Shown here: piece by piece, positions 25,624 to 37,521 of the stretch
Position numbering within the stretch: the stretch's first letter is position 1
Layout: each line of letters opens with the position of its first letter
Source of the DNA: Paenarthrobacter aurescens
Lineage (GTDB): Bacteria; Actinomycetota; Actinomycetes; Actinomycetales; Micrococcaceae
Direction: 5' to 3'
Assembly (NCBI RefSeq): GCF_025421775.1
Contig: NZ_JAOEFX010000001.1
Span: 124,001 to 188,000, forward strand
DNA: 64,000 bases
Notes under the pieces: model-generated
Told to the model about the DNA's origin: nothing
The model's database searches: none
The model's input: the letters and a program-made list of their open reading frames with translations, nothing else
Position numbers and translations under genes: made by a program

Positions 25624-28302
25624 ATGAAGTCGCAGGAGATCACCAAGCGCTGGGTGGACTTTTTTGTCAGCAAGGGCCACACCGCCGTTCCCTCCGCGTC
25701 GCTCGTTTCCAGCGACCCGTCGCTTCTCTTCACTGTGGCCGGAATGGTGCCTTTCATTCCCTACCTGACTGCGCGCGAAGAGCCTCCCTACAAGCGTGCA
25801 ACAAGCGTCCAGAAGTGCATCCGCACCGGCGACATCGAGGAAGTGGGCAAGACCGCCCGCCACGGCACGTTCTTCCAGATGTGCGGTAATTTCTCCTTCG
25901 GCGACTACTTCAAAGAAGACGCCATCAAGTTCGCTTTCGAACTGCTCACCACCAGTGTGGACGACGGCGGCTATGGACTTCCGGCCGAGCGCCTCTGGGT
26001 GACGGTCTACGAAGAAGACGACGAAGCCAAGGAACTGTGGCTCAAGAACACCGGGATTCCCGCCGAGCGCATCCAGCGCATGGGCAAGGCTGACAACTAC
26101 TGGTCCACTGGCCAGCCTGGCCCCGCCGGGCCTTGCTCGGAGATTTACTACGACCGTGGCCCCGCCTACGGCATCGAAGGCGGTCCGCTCGCTGACGAGA
26201 CCCGGTATATCGAAATCTGGAACCTCGTGTTCATGCAGTACCAGATTGAGAACGTCCGCTCCAAGGTGGACTTCGACATTGTGGGCGAACTGCCGCAGAA
26301 GAACATCGACACCGGCCTGGGCATGGAACGCCTCGCGATGATCCTCCAGGGCGTCGAGAACATGTACGAGACCGACCAGGTCCGTCCTGTGATCGACAAG
26401 GCCGCTGAACTTTCGGGCCGCGAGTACACCTCGGCCGAGTCCGCGGACGACCCGCACCACACGGACGATGTCCGCATGCGCGTTGTCGGCGACCATATCC
26501 GTTCCGCACTCATGCTGATCGCTGACGGCGTAGCACCATCCAACGAAGGCCGCGGCTACGTTCTGCGCCGCCTGATCCGCCGTGCAGTTCGCGCCATGCG
26601 CTTGCTCGGCGTCGAAAAGGCTTGCCTGCCGGATCTCCTCCCCGCCTCCCGCGACGCCATGAAGGGCGTTTACCCGGTGGTGGAGACCGACTTCGCCCGT
26701 ATCAGCCGTATCGCCTATGCCGAAGAGAAGGCGTTCCTGCGCACCATTGCTTCCGGTACGGCCCGCTTGGAGGATGCCGTGGCCGAGTCGAAGGCTGCCG
26801 GGGTTCCCCTGTCGGGCGCCGATGCCTTTGCACTTCACGACACCTACGGCTTCCCGATTGACCTGACCTTGGAAATGGCAGAAGAAGCCGGCCTCAAGGT
26901 CGACGAAGCGGGCTTCCGCGCGCTCATGCTTGAGCAGCGCCAGCGTGCACAGGCTGACGCCAAGGGCAAAAAGGGCGGCCACGCTGATCTCAGCGCCTAC
27001 CAGGAGCTCCTTGGCAAGGGCGAGACAGTCTTCACGGGCTACGACGAACTTGAGGGCGAAGCCAAGGTCCGCGGCATCGTCAGTGGCGGCCGTTCGGTAG
27101 CGCATGCTGCCACCGGCGACGAAATTGAGCTGGTCCTGAACGAGACCCCGTTCTATGCAGAAGCCGGCGGCCAGTCTGCCGACACGGGCCTCATCACAGG
27201 AGATGGCTTCGTGGTGGAGGTCCTGGATGTCCAGCGTCCCATCAAGGGCCTCAGCGTACACAAGGCGATTGTCCGCGAAGGCGAGATTGCGTCCGATGCC
27301 TTGGTGCGCGCCGCCGTCGACCGTGAACGCCGCCACGCTGCAGAGCAGGCGCACACCGGTACGCACATCGTGCACGCCGCCCTGCACCAGATCCTTGGCC
27401 CGGAAGCTACCCAGCGCGGTTCGTACAACAAGGCCGGGTACCTCCGGTTCGACTTCGCCTGGGGCGAGGGCCTGAGCACGGCCACACGTTCGGAAATCGA
27501 AGAGGTCTCCAACATCGCCATCCGGAACAACTTCCGGGTAGACACCAAGGTGATGGGGCTTGCTGAGGCCAAGGCGCTGGGCGCCATGGCGCTCTTCGGC
27601 GAAAACTACGGCAGCGAAGTACGTGTAGTGGAGATCGACGGCGCCTGGTCCCGCGAGCTGTGCGGTGGCACGCACGTGTCCAACACCTCCCTCATTGGCA
27701 GCCTCTCGCTCTTGGGCGAACAGTCCGTTGGCTCGGGAAACCGCCGTGTTGAGGCCTTCGTTGGCTTGGATGCCTTCCGTCACCTGGCAGCCGAGCGGGC
27801 TTTGGTGACTGAGCTCACTGAACTGTTGAAGGTTCCGTCGGGGCAACTGGCCGATCGTATCGCCAGCACGCTGGGCAAGCTGAAGGCAACGGAGAAGGAA
27901 CTCGACCGCCTCCGCAAGGAGCAGCTGGCAGCAGCGGCCGCAAACCTTGTGGGTACCGCAAAGGACGCTGCAGGTGTGCGGGTAGTAGCCCACGACGCCG
28001 GTCAGGTTGGCGGAGCCGACGACCTCCGGAACCTTGCCCTGGACCTCCGCAGCCGCCTCGGCTCGGAAGCTGCCACGGTGGCCGTTGCTGGTGTCAGCAA
28101 TGACCGCCCGGTGATCCTCATTGCCACCAACGAGGCTGCCCGCGAAGCCGGAGTGAAGGCCGGTGCGCTGGTTCGCCTGGCTGCCGGCATCCTCGGTGGT
28201 GGGGGCGGCGGCAAGGACGACGTCGCCCAAGGCGGCGGCGCCGACGCTGGGAAGGTCTCTGAGGCCCTCACAGCGGTGGTGGATGCGATAGCCAAGCGCT
28301 GA
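25624..28302 (+). CDS. alaS: Alanyl-tRNA synthetase
   Basis: An 892-residue class II synthetase. The catalytic core starts MKSQEITKRWVDFF and includes FQMCGNFSFGDYFKEDAI and GNKTYW-like GKADNYWSTGQPGPAGPCSE. The editing domain carries the metal ligands in HTGTHIVHAAL and CGGTHVSNT. The C-terminal DHHA1 domain ends in a Gly-rich GGGGGGK segment. It charges tRNA-Ala and clears Ser/Gly mischarges. The frame extends upstream to 25402 but overlaps the small membrane protein gene; the ATG at 25624 matches the family start. ruvX begins 2 nt after the stop. Confidence 0.97.
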   Translation: MKSQEITKRWVDFFVSKGHTAVPSASLVSSDPSLLFTVAGMVPFIPYLTAREEPPYKRATSVQKCIRTGDIEEVGKTARHGTFFQMCGNFSFGDYFKEDAIKFAFELLTTSVDDGGYGLPAERLWVTVYEEDDEAKELWLKNTGIPAERIQRMGKADNYWSTGQPGPAGPCSEIYYDRGPAYGIEGGPLADETRYIEIWNLVFMQYQIENVRSKVDFDIVGELPQKNIDTGLGMERLAMILQGVENMYETDQVRPVIDKAAELSGREYTSAESADDPHHTDDVRMRVVGDHIRSALMLIADGVAPSNEGRGYVLRRLIRRAVRAMRLLGVEKACLPDLLPASRDAMKGVYPVVETDFARISRIAYAEEKAFLRTIASGTARLEDAVAESKAAGVPLSGADAFALHDTYGFPIDLTLEMAEEAGLKVDEAGFRALMLEQRQRAQADAKGKKGGHADLSAYQELLGKGETVFTGYDELEGEAKVRGIVSGGRSVAHAATGDEIELVLNETPFYAEAGGQSADTGLITGDGFVVEVLDVQRPIKGLSVHKAIVREGEIASDALVRAAVDRERRHAAEQAHTGTHIVHAALHQILGPEATQRGSYNKAGYLRFDFAWGEGLSTATRSEIEEVSNIAIRNNFRVDTKVMGLAEAKALGAMALFGENYGSEVRVVEIDGAWSRELCGGTHVSNTSLIGSLSLLGEQSVGSGNRRVEAFVGLDAFRHLAAERALVTELTELLKVPSGQLADRIASTLGKLKATEKELDRLRKEQLAAAAANLVGTAKDAAGVRVVAHDAGQVGGADDLRNLALDLRSRLGSEAATVAVAGVSNDRPVILIATNEAAREAGVKAGALVRLAAGILGGGGGGKDDVAQGGGADAGKVSEALTAVVDAIAKR

Positions 28303-28304
28303 CG

Positions 28305-28895
28305 GTGGCTGAAAGTACTAACGGCGGCGTCTACCCCCGGGGCATCAAGCTGGGGGTAGACGTCGGTAGCGTCCGGGTCGGTGTGGCCATCTGCGATCCC
28401 GACGGAATCCTGGCCACCCCGTTCAAGACCGTGAGCCGGGATGCCAAGAAGAACGCCGACGTCCGCGTCCTTGTCAAGCACGCCGTGGAACTGGGGGCGG
28501 TGCAGATCTTTGTAGGCCTTCCCCGCACCATGAAGGGCGAGGAACGCGCGTCTGCTGAAATGGCGACAGTGTACGCCGAACTCCTCGTCAGTGAGCTGGT
28601 GCGCGCCGGTTTGGACGTCCCCGTGAACCTCGTGGACGAGCGACTTTCAACTGTTACGGCACACCGCAACCTGCACGAAGCTGGCATGAGCAGCAAGAAC
28701 CACCGTAAAGTGGTTGATCAGGTTGCCGCTGCTGGAATACTGCAGCACGCAATCGACATGCAAAAAGCCAGAGGTACGGACGTAGGCCGCCGAGTGCAGG
28801 CACCGGCGCAGTCCGAAAAACCCAGCAGTGCCCCAACGCTGCGGGATGCCTCGGGCAGTGAACCCGATTCTTCTACGAGGGGACTGCAACTGTGA
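28305..28895 (+). CDS. ruvX: Holliday junction resolvase-like / pre-16S rRNA nuclease YqgF (RuvX)
   Basis: A 196-residue RNase H-fold protein. Conserved acidic positions are in KLGVDVGSVRVGVAI (Asp), VGLPRTMKGEE (Glu) and VDERLSTVTA and VVDQVAAAGIL (Asp). Members process the 5' end of 16S rRNA in E. coli, and the family was first proposed as a resolvase. A Ser/Pro-rich tail of about 40 residues follows the core. The GTG start comes 2 nt after alaS, and its stop overlaps the mltG start by 4 nt. Confidence 0.92.
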   Translation: MAESTNGGVYPRGIKLGVDVGSVRVGVAICDPDGILATPFKTVSRDAKKNADVRVLVKHAVELGAVQIFVGLPRTMKGEERASAEMATVYAELLVSELVRAGLDVPVNLVDERLSTVTAHRNLHEAGMSSKNHRKVVDQVAAAGILQHAIDMQKARGTDVGRRVQAPAQSEKPSSAPTLRDASGSEPDSSTRGLQL

Positions 28896-30673
28896 GCCCG
28901 GTCAACAACGACCCCTCCAGCGGTACCGCCGGTGGCGGCATGCCACTGACCCGCAAAGAGCTGCGGGCGCGGGAACGATTCCTCGCCACGCAGAACCACA
29001 ACGTCGTACCCGTTCCTGAAGCAACGCCCGGGGAATCCGCCCCGCCGGCGGACGTTGAACCCCCGCTGCCCCGCCCTGTTCCCGCAGTGCCTCCCGCGCC
29101 GGTTGCTCCACCGGTGCCCGTGGCTCCACCAGTACCCGTGGCCAGGCCTGCTGCTCCAGCGCCAATACCCGACGCTACGGCTTCGACGCCGGCTCATGCC
29201 GGCGAATCCAGTGATGTGCAAGCCCCTGTCGCGTCGAACCCCACTGAACCGGAACATGGTGTTGAACCGGAACATGGTGTTGAACCGGCGCATGACGAGG
29301 TCCATCAGGACAGCGAAGCTTCACAGGATGTCCCCGGGCATCACCACCCTGAACACGTAGATCCAGAACACTCAGATCCAGAACACGTCGCTTCAGAACA
29401 CTCAGATCCTGAACACTCAGATCCGGAACACCTCGAACCTGTCCTCGTTGACGCTGGTCACCTGCCTGGCTTCGCTGAGCACGATGCCCACCACGGCTTC
29501 GAAGCCCATGCCGATCACCATGACGATCACCATGCCGATGAGCACCTTCACGACGAGCATCACCATGACCTCATTGCGCCCGTCGAGCAAACTGCATCAT
29601 CCAAAGCAGCCGCGAAGAAGGCCAGGCGTCGTCGTCGTGTCCTCGCACTCCTGATCACGCTCGGTGTCTTCGTAGCCGCCATTGCCATCGGCGCGCAATT
29701 CCTCAAACCGCTGCTGGGAATGGATAAGGTCACCGACTATCCAGGACCCGGAACAGGGTCCGTGAATGTCACCGTGGCTGAGGGCTCCGGGCCCAAGGCC
29801 GTGGCCAACACCCTTGTGGCGAACAAGGTTGTGGCCGACGCCGACGCTTTCGTCAAGGAATTCTTGAGTGAGGGTGCCGAGTTGTCTCCCGGCGAATTCA
29901 CGTTCCGCACGGAGATGAAGAACTCCGATGCCGTGGCAGTCCTTGCCAATAAGGACGCCTCAAAGGTGATGTATTTCGCCCTGAGTGCGGGCCTGCGCAT
30001 CAATGAATCGTTGGAAGCCATTTCCAAGGGTTCGGGCATCTCCATGCAGGAACTCAATGCACTCAACCAGGCCCCGGCACAGTTCGGCATTCCGTCCAAG
30101 GCCAAGAACCTGGAAGGCTTCCTTGCCCCGGGGGAGTACCGCTTTCCGCTCGGCACGCCGGCCAAGGAGATCGTCCAGAAGCTGGTAACCACCACTCTGG
30201 ACGAACTCAAATCCCAGGGAATCACCGATCCCGCCAAGCAGTACGACGCCGTCACCATTGCCAGCATCGTGCAGGCTGAGGGTGGTCAGGCGGACTACGG
30301 CAACGTGGCGGGCGCCATCTATAACAGGCTGAAGCCAAACAATGTGGAAACCAGCGGACTTATCCAGTCCGATGCCACTGTGACGTACGGCTTGGGCAAG
30401 AAGTCCTTCCACCTCACGGAGGAAGAGAAGGCCGATAAGTCCAATACGTACAACACGTACGCCAACGTCGGCCTTCCGGCCGGACCGATCGGCTCACCGG
30501 GCAAGACAGCCATCGATGCTGCGGCCAAGCCCACACAAAATGACTACCTCTACTGGGTGACCATCAACCTGGACACCAAGGAGACCAAGTTCTCCAAGAC
30601 GCTGGCGGAGCACAACACCTACGTTGAGCAGTACAACGCGTGGTGCCAGGCCAATGCGGGACGGTGTGTGTGA
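28892..30673 (+). CDS. mltG: Endolytic murein transglycosylase MltG with a long His-rich cytoplasmic tail
   Basis: A 593-residue YceG/MltG. Residues 1-245 are a low-complexity cytoplasmic region: Pro/Val/Ala-rich (50-95), then Glu/His/Asp-rich with six PEHxD-type pentads (153-182) and a His/Asp cluster (195-226). After RRRRR comes one transmembrane segment (250-272), then the extracytoplasmic LysM-like and YceG domains. TIASIVQAEGG holds the catalytic Glu region, and NTYANVGLPAGPIGSPG is conserved. It cleaves nascent glycan strands and releases their ends. The GTG start overlaps ruvX by 4 nt, and aroE overlaps its end by 4 nt. Tail length and composition vary in the family; this one is notable for histidine. 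Confidence 0.92.
   Translation: MSPVNNDPSSGTAGGGMPLTRKELRARERFLATQNHNVVPVPEATPGESAPPADVEPPLPRPVPAVPPAPVAPPVPVAPPVPVARPAAPAPIPDATASTPAHAGESSDVQAPVASNPTEPEHGVEPEHGVEPAHDEVHQDSEASQDVPGHHHPEHVDPEHSDPEHVASEHSDPEHSDPEHLEPVLVDAGHLPGFAEHDAHHGFEAHADHHDDHHADEHLHDEHHHDLIAPVEQTASSKAAAKKARRRRRVLALLITLGVFVAAIAIGAQFLKPLLGMDKVTDYPGPGTGSVNVTVAEGSGPKAVANTLVANKVVADADAFVKEFLSEGAELSPGEFTFRTEMKNSDAVAVLANKDASKVMYFALSAGLRINESLEAISKGSGISMQELNALNQAPAQFGIPSKAKNLEGFLAPGEYRFPLGTPAKEIVQKLVTTTLDELKSQGITDPAKQYDAVTIASIVQAEGGQADYGNVAGAIYNRLKPNNVETSGLIQSDATVTYGLGKKSFHLTEEEKADKSNTYNTYANVGLPAGPIGSPGKTAIDAAAKPTQNDYLYWVTINLDTKETKFSKTLAEHNTYVEQYNAWCQANAGRCV
29246..29437 (+). repeat. Coding tandem repeats in mltG
   Basis: Two exact 18-nt units (29246-29263 and 29264-29281) encode EPEHGV. 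Six 15-nt imperfect units (29348-29437) encode PEHVD, PEHSD, PEHVA, SEHSD, PEHSD and PEHLE. All stay in frame, so copy number can change without breaking the gene. Confidence 0.9.
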
Positions 30674-31524
30674 GTCGTCGTGCCGCAGTCCTGGGGCATC
30701 CGATCTCGCATTCGAAATCCCCGGCCCTGCACACCGCTGCCTACGCCAAGCTTGGCGTCGACATTGAATACTCGGCGATTGACGTCACCGTGGACGGCCT
30801 TCCGTCGTTCATGGAGTCCCTCCGTGGTGACGACTCATGGTGCGGCCTTTCGGTAACCATGCCGCTGAAGTCGGCGATGATCGGGCAAGTCGATGAAGTC
30901 CGCGGCGCCGGGGCCCACTTGGGCGTCATCAACACGGTTGTTTTCGAGCGCGACGGCGGAACGATGCTTCGCGTGGGTTACAACACCGATGTTGCGGGGA
31001 TTGTTGAATCGGTCAGGTATGCCGGTGTGGTTTCCGCGCCCCATGCCGCCATCCTTGGTGGTGGCGGTACGGCGGCTGCAGCTGTGGCTGCGGCGTATGA
31101 ACTCGGTGCCAGGCACGTTGACGTTTTCGTTCGGGACGCGGGACGGGCCGGCGACGCGGAAGCCGCGGCTGCCGCCGTCGGAATTTCCCTCAGCGTCAGG
31201 CCTTTGACCGGGGCGGCCACCGCGCTGGCGGGCACGGACCTGGTGATTTCGACGTTTCCGCCGCGTGCGGCCGATCCCTTGGCCGAGGAGCTCGCAGAGT
31301 TGCCGGGAACCGGGGCCGGTGTCCTGTTGGACGTCGCGTACGATCCCTGGCCCAGCCGCCTCGCGGAAGTGTGGCACGGCCATGGGGGAGCGGTGGTCCC
31401 TGGCCTGGAGATGCTGATGTATCAGGCGGCCGAGCAGATCAGGCGCTTCAGCGGCTGTGACGTTGACGGCGCCGTCATAGATGTGATGTGCGACTCAGTC
31501 GGGCTTCCCCGGCGAGTGTTCTAG
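30670..31524 (+). CDS. aroE: Shikimate 5-dehydrogenase
   Basis: A 284-residue enzyme. The substrate-binding N-terminus reads [19 protein letters not shown] (Ser/Ser contacts) and [10 protein letters not shown] (catalytic Lys), followed by YNTDVAGI, and the NADP Rossmann loop [11 protein letters not shown]. It reduces 3-dehydroshikimate to shikimate. The GTG at 30670 overlaps the mltG stop (GTGA), as with other genes here; an earlier in-frame start lies inside mltG. It heads the aroE-aroC-aroK-aroB cluster. Confidence 0.94.
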   Translation: MSRRAAVLGHPISHSKSPALHTAAYAKLGVDIEYSAIDVTVDGLPSFMESLRGDDSWCGLSVTMPLKSAMIGQVDEVRGAGAHLGVINTVVFERDGGTMLRVGYNTDVAGIVESVRYAGVVSAPHAAILGGGGTAAAAVAAAYELGARHVDVFVRDAGRAGDAEAAAAAVGISLSVRPLTGAATALAGTDLVISTFPPRAADPLAEELAELPGTGAGVLLDVAYDPWPSRLAEVWHGHGGAVVPGLEMLMYQAAEQIRRFSGCDVDGAVIDVMCDSVGLPRRVF

Positions 31525-31550
31525 ACGCCTTACATGGCAGGATTGGTTAT

Positions 31551-32749
31551 ATGTTGCGTTGGTTGACTGCCGGTGAATCCCATGGTCCGGCTCTGATCGG
31601 AATTGTTGAAGGCGTGCCCGCCGGTGTTGAACTCACCAGCGGGCAGATTCGTGACGCGTTGGCGCGTCGCCGCCTGGGCTATGGACGTGGTGCCCGCATG
31701 AAGTTTGAACAGGACGAGGTCACCATCATGGGTGGCGTCCGGCATGGCCTGACCCAGGGTGGGCCCGTGGCCATCCAGGTTGGCAACACCGAGTGGCCCA
31801 AGTGGGAGCAGATTATGTCTGCGGACCCAGTGGACCCCGAAGTCCTCGCCGACCAGGCGCGCAACGCACCGCTTACCCGCCCCCGCCCGGGCCACGCCGA
31901 TTTCACCGGAATGCAGAAGTACGGCTTTGACGAAGCCCGTCCGGTCCTGGAGCGTGCCAGCGCACGCGAGACGGCTACCCGTGTGGCTTTGGGTACCGTG
32001 GCCGCCCAATTCCTGAAGCAGTTGGGAATTGAGCTGGTGAGTCACACGGTTTCCATCGCCAGCGTGACGGTTCCTGAGGGTCGTCCCTTGCCGCTGCCCC
32101 GGGACGTCATAGCCCTCGACGCCGACCCCCTGCGGTGCTTTGACCGCGAGACATCGGACGCCATGGTGGCCGAGGTGGATGCGGCGCATAAAGAAGGCGA
32201 AACCCTGGGCGGCGTGGTTGAGGTCCTTGCTTACGGACTTCCTCCAGGACTTGGAAGCTACGTCCACTGGGACCGGCGTCTTGATTCCCGCTTGGCCGCT
32301 GCGCTCATGGGCATCCAAGCCATCAAGGGCGTGGAAGTTGGTGACGGCTTCCTCACAGCTGCCCGCCGCGGCTCGGCTGCCCACGATGAGATCCTCAAGG
32401 ACGACCAAGGCAAGATCGTCCGCCAGACCAACCGGGCTGGTGGTATTGAAGGCGGGATGAGCATCGGCGAAGTCCTGCGCGTCCGCGCTGCCATGAAGCC
32501 GATCGCCACCGTTCCACGTGCATTGCGCACCATTGATGTGAGCACGGGTGAGCCTGCCAAGGCCCACCACCAGCGTTCGGACGTCTGTGCGGTTCCCGCT
32601 GCGGGCGTTGTCGCCGAAGCCATGGTTGCCCTTGTCCTGGCGGAGGCTGTTGCCGAGAAGTTCGGCGGCGACTCTGTTGCCGAGACCCAGCGGAACCTGC
32701 AGAGCTACCTCGACAGCATCCCGGCCACCCTGGACTCGGTCGGCCGGTA

Positions 32750-32750
<1 letters not shown>
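31551..32750 (+). CDS. aroC: Chorismate synthase
   Basis: A 399-residue enzyme. Signatures: [53 protein letters not shown] region ([12 protein letters not shown]) and [20 protein letters not shown]. It converts EPSP to chorismate and needs reduced FMN. It starts at the ATG matching [12 protein letters not shown], 26 nt after aroE; an in-frame ATG at 31488 lies within aroE. Its TAG overlaps the aroK GTG by one nucleotide. Confidence 0.97.
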
Positions 32751-34922
<2,172 letters not shown>

Positions 34923-34967
34923 AAGCTGCTTGGATCACCCTTCGCAAGCCAACGGCCTATTTGCCGG

Positions 34968-34973
34968 TAGAAT
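34968..34973 (+). promoter_or_regulatory. Candidate -10 element for efp-nusB
   Basis: TAGAAT in the 156-nt gap between the TPR gene and efp. It would give a leader of about 100 nt. No strong -35 is visible. The rest of the gap shows nothing else I can name. Confidence 0.4.
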
Positions 34974-35078
34974 GGTTCTTGGATTTTTGATAAATACGCG
35001 CTGGCGGGCCGTTTGGCATGCCTGCTTGGCATAGACGAACTGGCAGCTTGAACCAGTGAGAGAAACCTGAGGATACGA

Positions 35079-35642
35079 GTGGCAACCACAAACGACATCA
35101 AGAACGGTACCGTACTGAAGCTCGAGGGCCAGCTCTGGAACATCATCGAGTTCCAGCACGTCAAGCCGGGCAAGGGCGGCGCCTTCGTTCGCACCAAGAT
35201 GCGCAACGTCATGTCCGGCAAGGTGGTCGACAAGACCTTCAACGCCGGACTGAAGATCGAAACCGCTACGGTTGACCGCCGTGATTACCAGTACCTGTAC
35301 CAGGATGGCGAAGACTTCGTTTTCATGGACACCCAGGACTTCGACCAGATCACCGTCTCCGGTGCCACTGTTGGCGACGCCACCAACTTCATGCTTGAGA
35401 ACCAGATGGTCAACATTGCCATCCACGAGGGCAACCCGCTGTACATCGAACTGCCGCCGAGCGTTGTCCTCGAAATCACCTACACGGAGCCGGGCCTTCA
35501 GGGCGACCGCTCCTCGGCCGGCACCAAGCCGGCTACCGTTGAAACCGGCTACGAGATCCAGGTTCCGCTGTTCGTTGAGCAGGGCACCAAGGTCAAGGTC
35601 GACACCCGCGATGGCAGCTACTTGGGCCGGGTTAACGACTAG
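35079..35642 (+). CDS. efp: Translation elongation factor P
   Basis: A 187-residue, three-domain tRNA mimic. The domain I loop is [14 protein letters not shown], with a lysine at the tip that in other bacteria is post-translationally modified; no modifying genes (epmA/epmB or earP) are in the window. The C-terminal signature is [12 protein letters not shown]. It relieves ribosome stalling at polyproline. MltG here is Pro-rich, as are several neighbours, so they are plausible clients. The GTG start has GAGGA upstream. The TAG overlaps nusB by one nucleotide. Confidence 0.97.
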   Translation: MATTNDIKNGTVLKLEGQLWNIIEFQHVKPGKGGAFVRTKMRNVMSGKVVDKTFNAGLKIETATVDRRDYQYLYQDGEDFVFMDTQDFDQITVSGATVGDATNFMLENQMVNIAIHEGNPLYIELPPSVVLEITYTEPGLQGDRSSAGTKPATVETGYEIQVPLFVEQGTKVKVDTRDGSYLGRVND

Positions 35643-36052
35643 TGAGCGCACGCGGTAAAGCCCGTAGCAGGGCACTCGAAGTACTTTTCGAGGCGGAGCA
35701 ACGCTCCGTTTCGGCTTTTGACGCCATGACAGCGCGCCGGGAGAAGACAGATCTGATCATCAACCCTTACACGGTGGAAATCGTGGAAGGTGTTGTTTCC
35801 ATGCAGGCAACCATTGACGAGTTCCTGGAGACGTACGCGCAGGGCTGGACGTTGGAGCGGATGCCGTCCGTGGACCGGATCATCCTTCGGATCGGTGCCT
35901 GGGAACTCCTCTACAATGACGAGGTTCCCGATGGCGTAGCCGTCAGCGAGGCCGTGGCGCTTGCCAAGACGATGTCCACGGACGAGTCCCCGGCCTTCAT
36001 CAACGGCCTCCTGGGCCGTCTTCAGAAGCTCAAGCCCTCGCTTCTCGCGTAG
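35642..36052 (+). CDS. nusB: Transcription antitermination factor NusB
   Basis: A 136-residue all-helical protein starting ARGKARSRALEVLFEAEQRS and ending with VAVSEAVALAKTMSTDESPAFINGLLGRL, both typical of NusB. It binds boxA RNA with S10 for rRNA antitermination. Coupled to efp through TAGTG. A perfect terminator follows. Confidence 0.96.
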   Translation: MSARGKARSRALEVLFEAEQRSVSAFDAMTARREKTDLIINPYTVEIVEGVVSMQATIDEFLETYAQGWTLERMPSVDRIILRIGAWELLYNDEVPDGVAVSEAVALAKTMSTDESPAFINGLLGRLQKLKPSLLA

Positions 36053-36077
36053 ACAGTTGTTGGCGAGCTGAGATGGT

Positions 36078-36112
36078 AAAAGGACCCGCATCCACAGGAT
36101 GCGGGTCCTTTT
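36078..36112. terminator. Bidirectional intrinsic terminator between nusB and the PrsW-family gene
   Basis: AAAAGGACCCGCATCC (36078-36093) and GGATGCGGGTCCTTTT (36097-36112) are perfect complements around ACA. T-runs are present on both strands, so it can end both convergent transcripts. Confidence 0.92.
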
Positions 36113-36115
36113 GTA

Positions 36116-37366
36116 TTACTGGAGGACCGCCGCCCTGAGGCCAGGGATGCTGCTGAGGTGTTCAAGTTCGTCCTGCTGGTGAACGTGGACATCGCGGCCG
36201 CTGAGTACTCGCTGGCGCGTGAACGCCAAGGCGGTGGCTTCGCGGATGAAGGCTTTCATCTGTGAGGCACGGCCGCGCGAAGACGCCCAGCGGACAGCCT
36301 GCCGGCGGCCCCTGGAGGTGGCCAGCATCTCCACTTCGGCGGGGGTGAACCAACCTGCCCTGGCATACTCCAGGAGCCGCTGGCGCGTGAGTTTTCCTTC
36401 GGCTACCCGGAGCAGGATGATGCCCACTGCCGCTACAAGGAAGATGGGCACCTGGACCACGAAGTACTCCACCAGGAAGTTCTGGCCCATGCTGTTCCAG
36501 CGGTTGTGCAGGAACATTGCGGGAATCAGGCCGATGAAGAATGCCAGCACCGCATATCCGGAGTGCCACTTCCGGGCAGCAAAGCCCATGATCAGGCCAG
36601 TTGTCCCGGTGAATACAGCGTGGGCGAAGGGCGACATGACGCCGCGGAGGATGAAGATACGGACCAAGTCCGTCCCGGGATCGGTGGACGAGGCGATTTC
36701 CCGTCCGAAGTAGAGGATGTTCTCTGTGAAGGCAAAGCCAGCGGCGATGGTGAAAGCGAACACTACGCCGTCCACGGGCCCGTCGAAGTATTTCCGCGCG
36801 GCCAAAATCAGTACCAGCAACCCCAGCGACTTGGTGAATTCCTCCACGATGGGGGCTTGGACGGTGGCCATGAAGTAGGTGAAGGCTTCTTCACTGCTGG
36901 TTGGTGCGGCGAGTGCGAAGAGAGGCTGGATGAGCAGTGTCCCGGCAATGGACACCGCGGCGCCCCAGGTGAAGGCGAACCACAGGAGCCTTTTCGGCTC
37001 AGGCTCCCAGCGATCGATGAAGCGTACCGTCAGGAGAACCACGGACAACGGAATCAATGACGCCATGAAACCGATCACGAAGCCCGTCACTCCGGTATTG
37101 CCCAACAGGAATGGCACCACCAGAAGAAGACTGGCAAGGGCAAGCACCCCACCAATAATGATCAAAGGGAGGGTGCCCAACGACCGGCGGCTGCGCGGTG
37201 CTGGTGGCATGGCCCAGGTTTGCTGGGGGAGTGACGCCGGATTGCCTGGAGCGGGCTGGTAGTTCGCTGGCTGCACACGGCCAATCCAGGTGGGGTTGGC
37301 GCCAGGTTCCAGGTAAGGCCGCGGATAGGGGTGTCCGCCAGCTTGCCCGTGGGGGTTCATGGTCAT
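36116..37366 (-). CDS. PrsW-family intramembrane metalloprotease
   Basis: A 416-residue polytopic membrane protein. A Pro/Gly/Tyr-rich cytoplasmic N-terminus of about 60 residues is followed by about eight transmembrane segments. PrsW signature motifs are seen: APIVEEFTKSLG (the EExxK motif), FTENILYFGRE (ExxxY) and HAVFTGTTGL, with a further His in MFLHNRWN. In Bacillus PrsW cleaves an anti-sigma factor; no sigma/anti-sigma pair is adjacent, so the substrate is unknown. The C-terminal 110 residues are cytoplasmic and basic. The ATG at 37366 is preferred; 37360 is equally possible. Confidence 0.85.
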   Translation of the reverse strand: MTMNPHGQAGGHPYPRPYLEPGANPTWIGRVQPANYQPAPGNPASLPQQTWAMPPAPRSRRSLGTLPLIIIGGVLALASLLLVVPFLLGNTGVTGFVIGFMASLIPLSVVLLTVRFIDRWEPEPKRLLWFAFTWGAAVSIAGTLLIQPLFALAAPTSSEEAFTYFMATVQAPIVEEFTKSLGLLVLILAARKYFDGPVDGVVFAFTIAAGFAFTENILYFGREIASSTDPGTDLVRIFILRGVMSPFAHAVFTGTTGLIMGFAARKWHSGYAVLAFFIGLIPAMFLHNRWNSMGQNFLVEYFVVQVPIFLVAAVGIILLRVAEGKLTRQRLLEYARAGWFTPAEVEMLATSRGRRQAVRWASSRGRASQMKAFIREATALAFTRQRVLSGRDVHVHQQDELEHLSSIPGLRAAVLQ

Positions 37367-37485
37367 GGTGATGAGCCTATTCCACAGTGCCGGATGTGAG
37401 CTTAAACTCACGCCCGGCGGAGGAGCCCGGTGAGGTTGGAAAGGGCCGCTGTGGTAGTTTTGAAAAGCAAATATTCCTTTTTTAA

Positions 37486-37507
37486 TTCCGTCCAGTGAGG
37501 CGGGGAA
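37486..37507 (+). promoter_or_regulatory. Putative PyrR-binding RNA loop upstream of pyrR
   Basis: GTCCAGTGAGGC (37490-37501) matches the conserved PyrR-binding loop pattern UCCNGNGAGGY. The flanks TTCC (37486-37489) and GGAA (37504-37507) can close a lower stem. The loop ends immediately before the AAGGGGAG ribosome site (37507-37514) of pyrR, so bound PyrR would block translation initiation rather than work through a terminator. A known PyrR loop motif; its use here is inferred. Confidence 0.7.
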
Positions 37508-37521
37508 AGGGGAGACGAGCG

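Noticed and set aside
25621..28230. An 869-codon open frame on the minus strand opposite alaS
   Set aside because: High-GC coding DNA leaves long antisense frames. The frame shows no family motifs, and the plus strand encodes a complete AlaRS.
29246..29437. Short tandem repeats that might be read as a CRISPR array
   Set aside because: The repeats are contiguous 15- and 18-nt coding units without spacers, in frame within mltG, and no cas genes are present.
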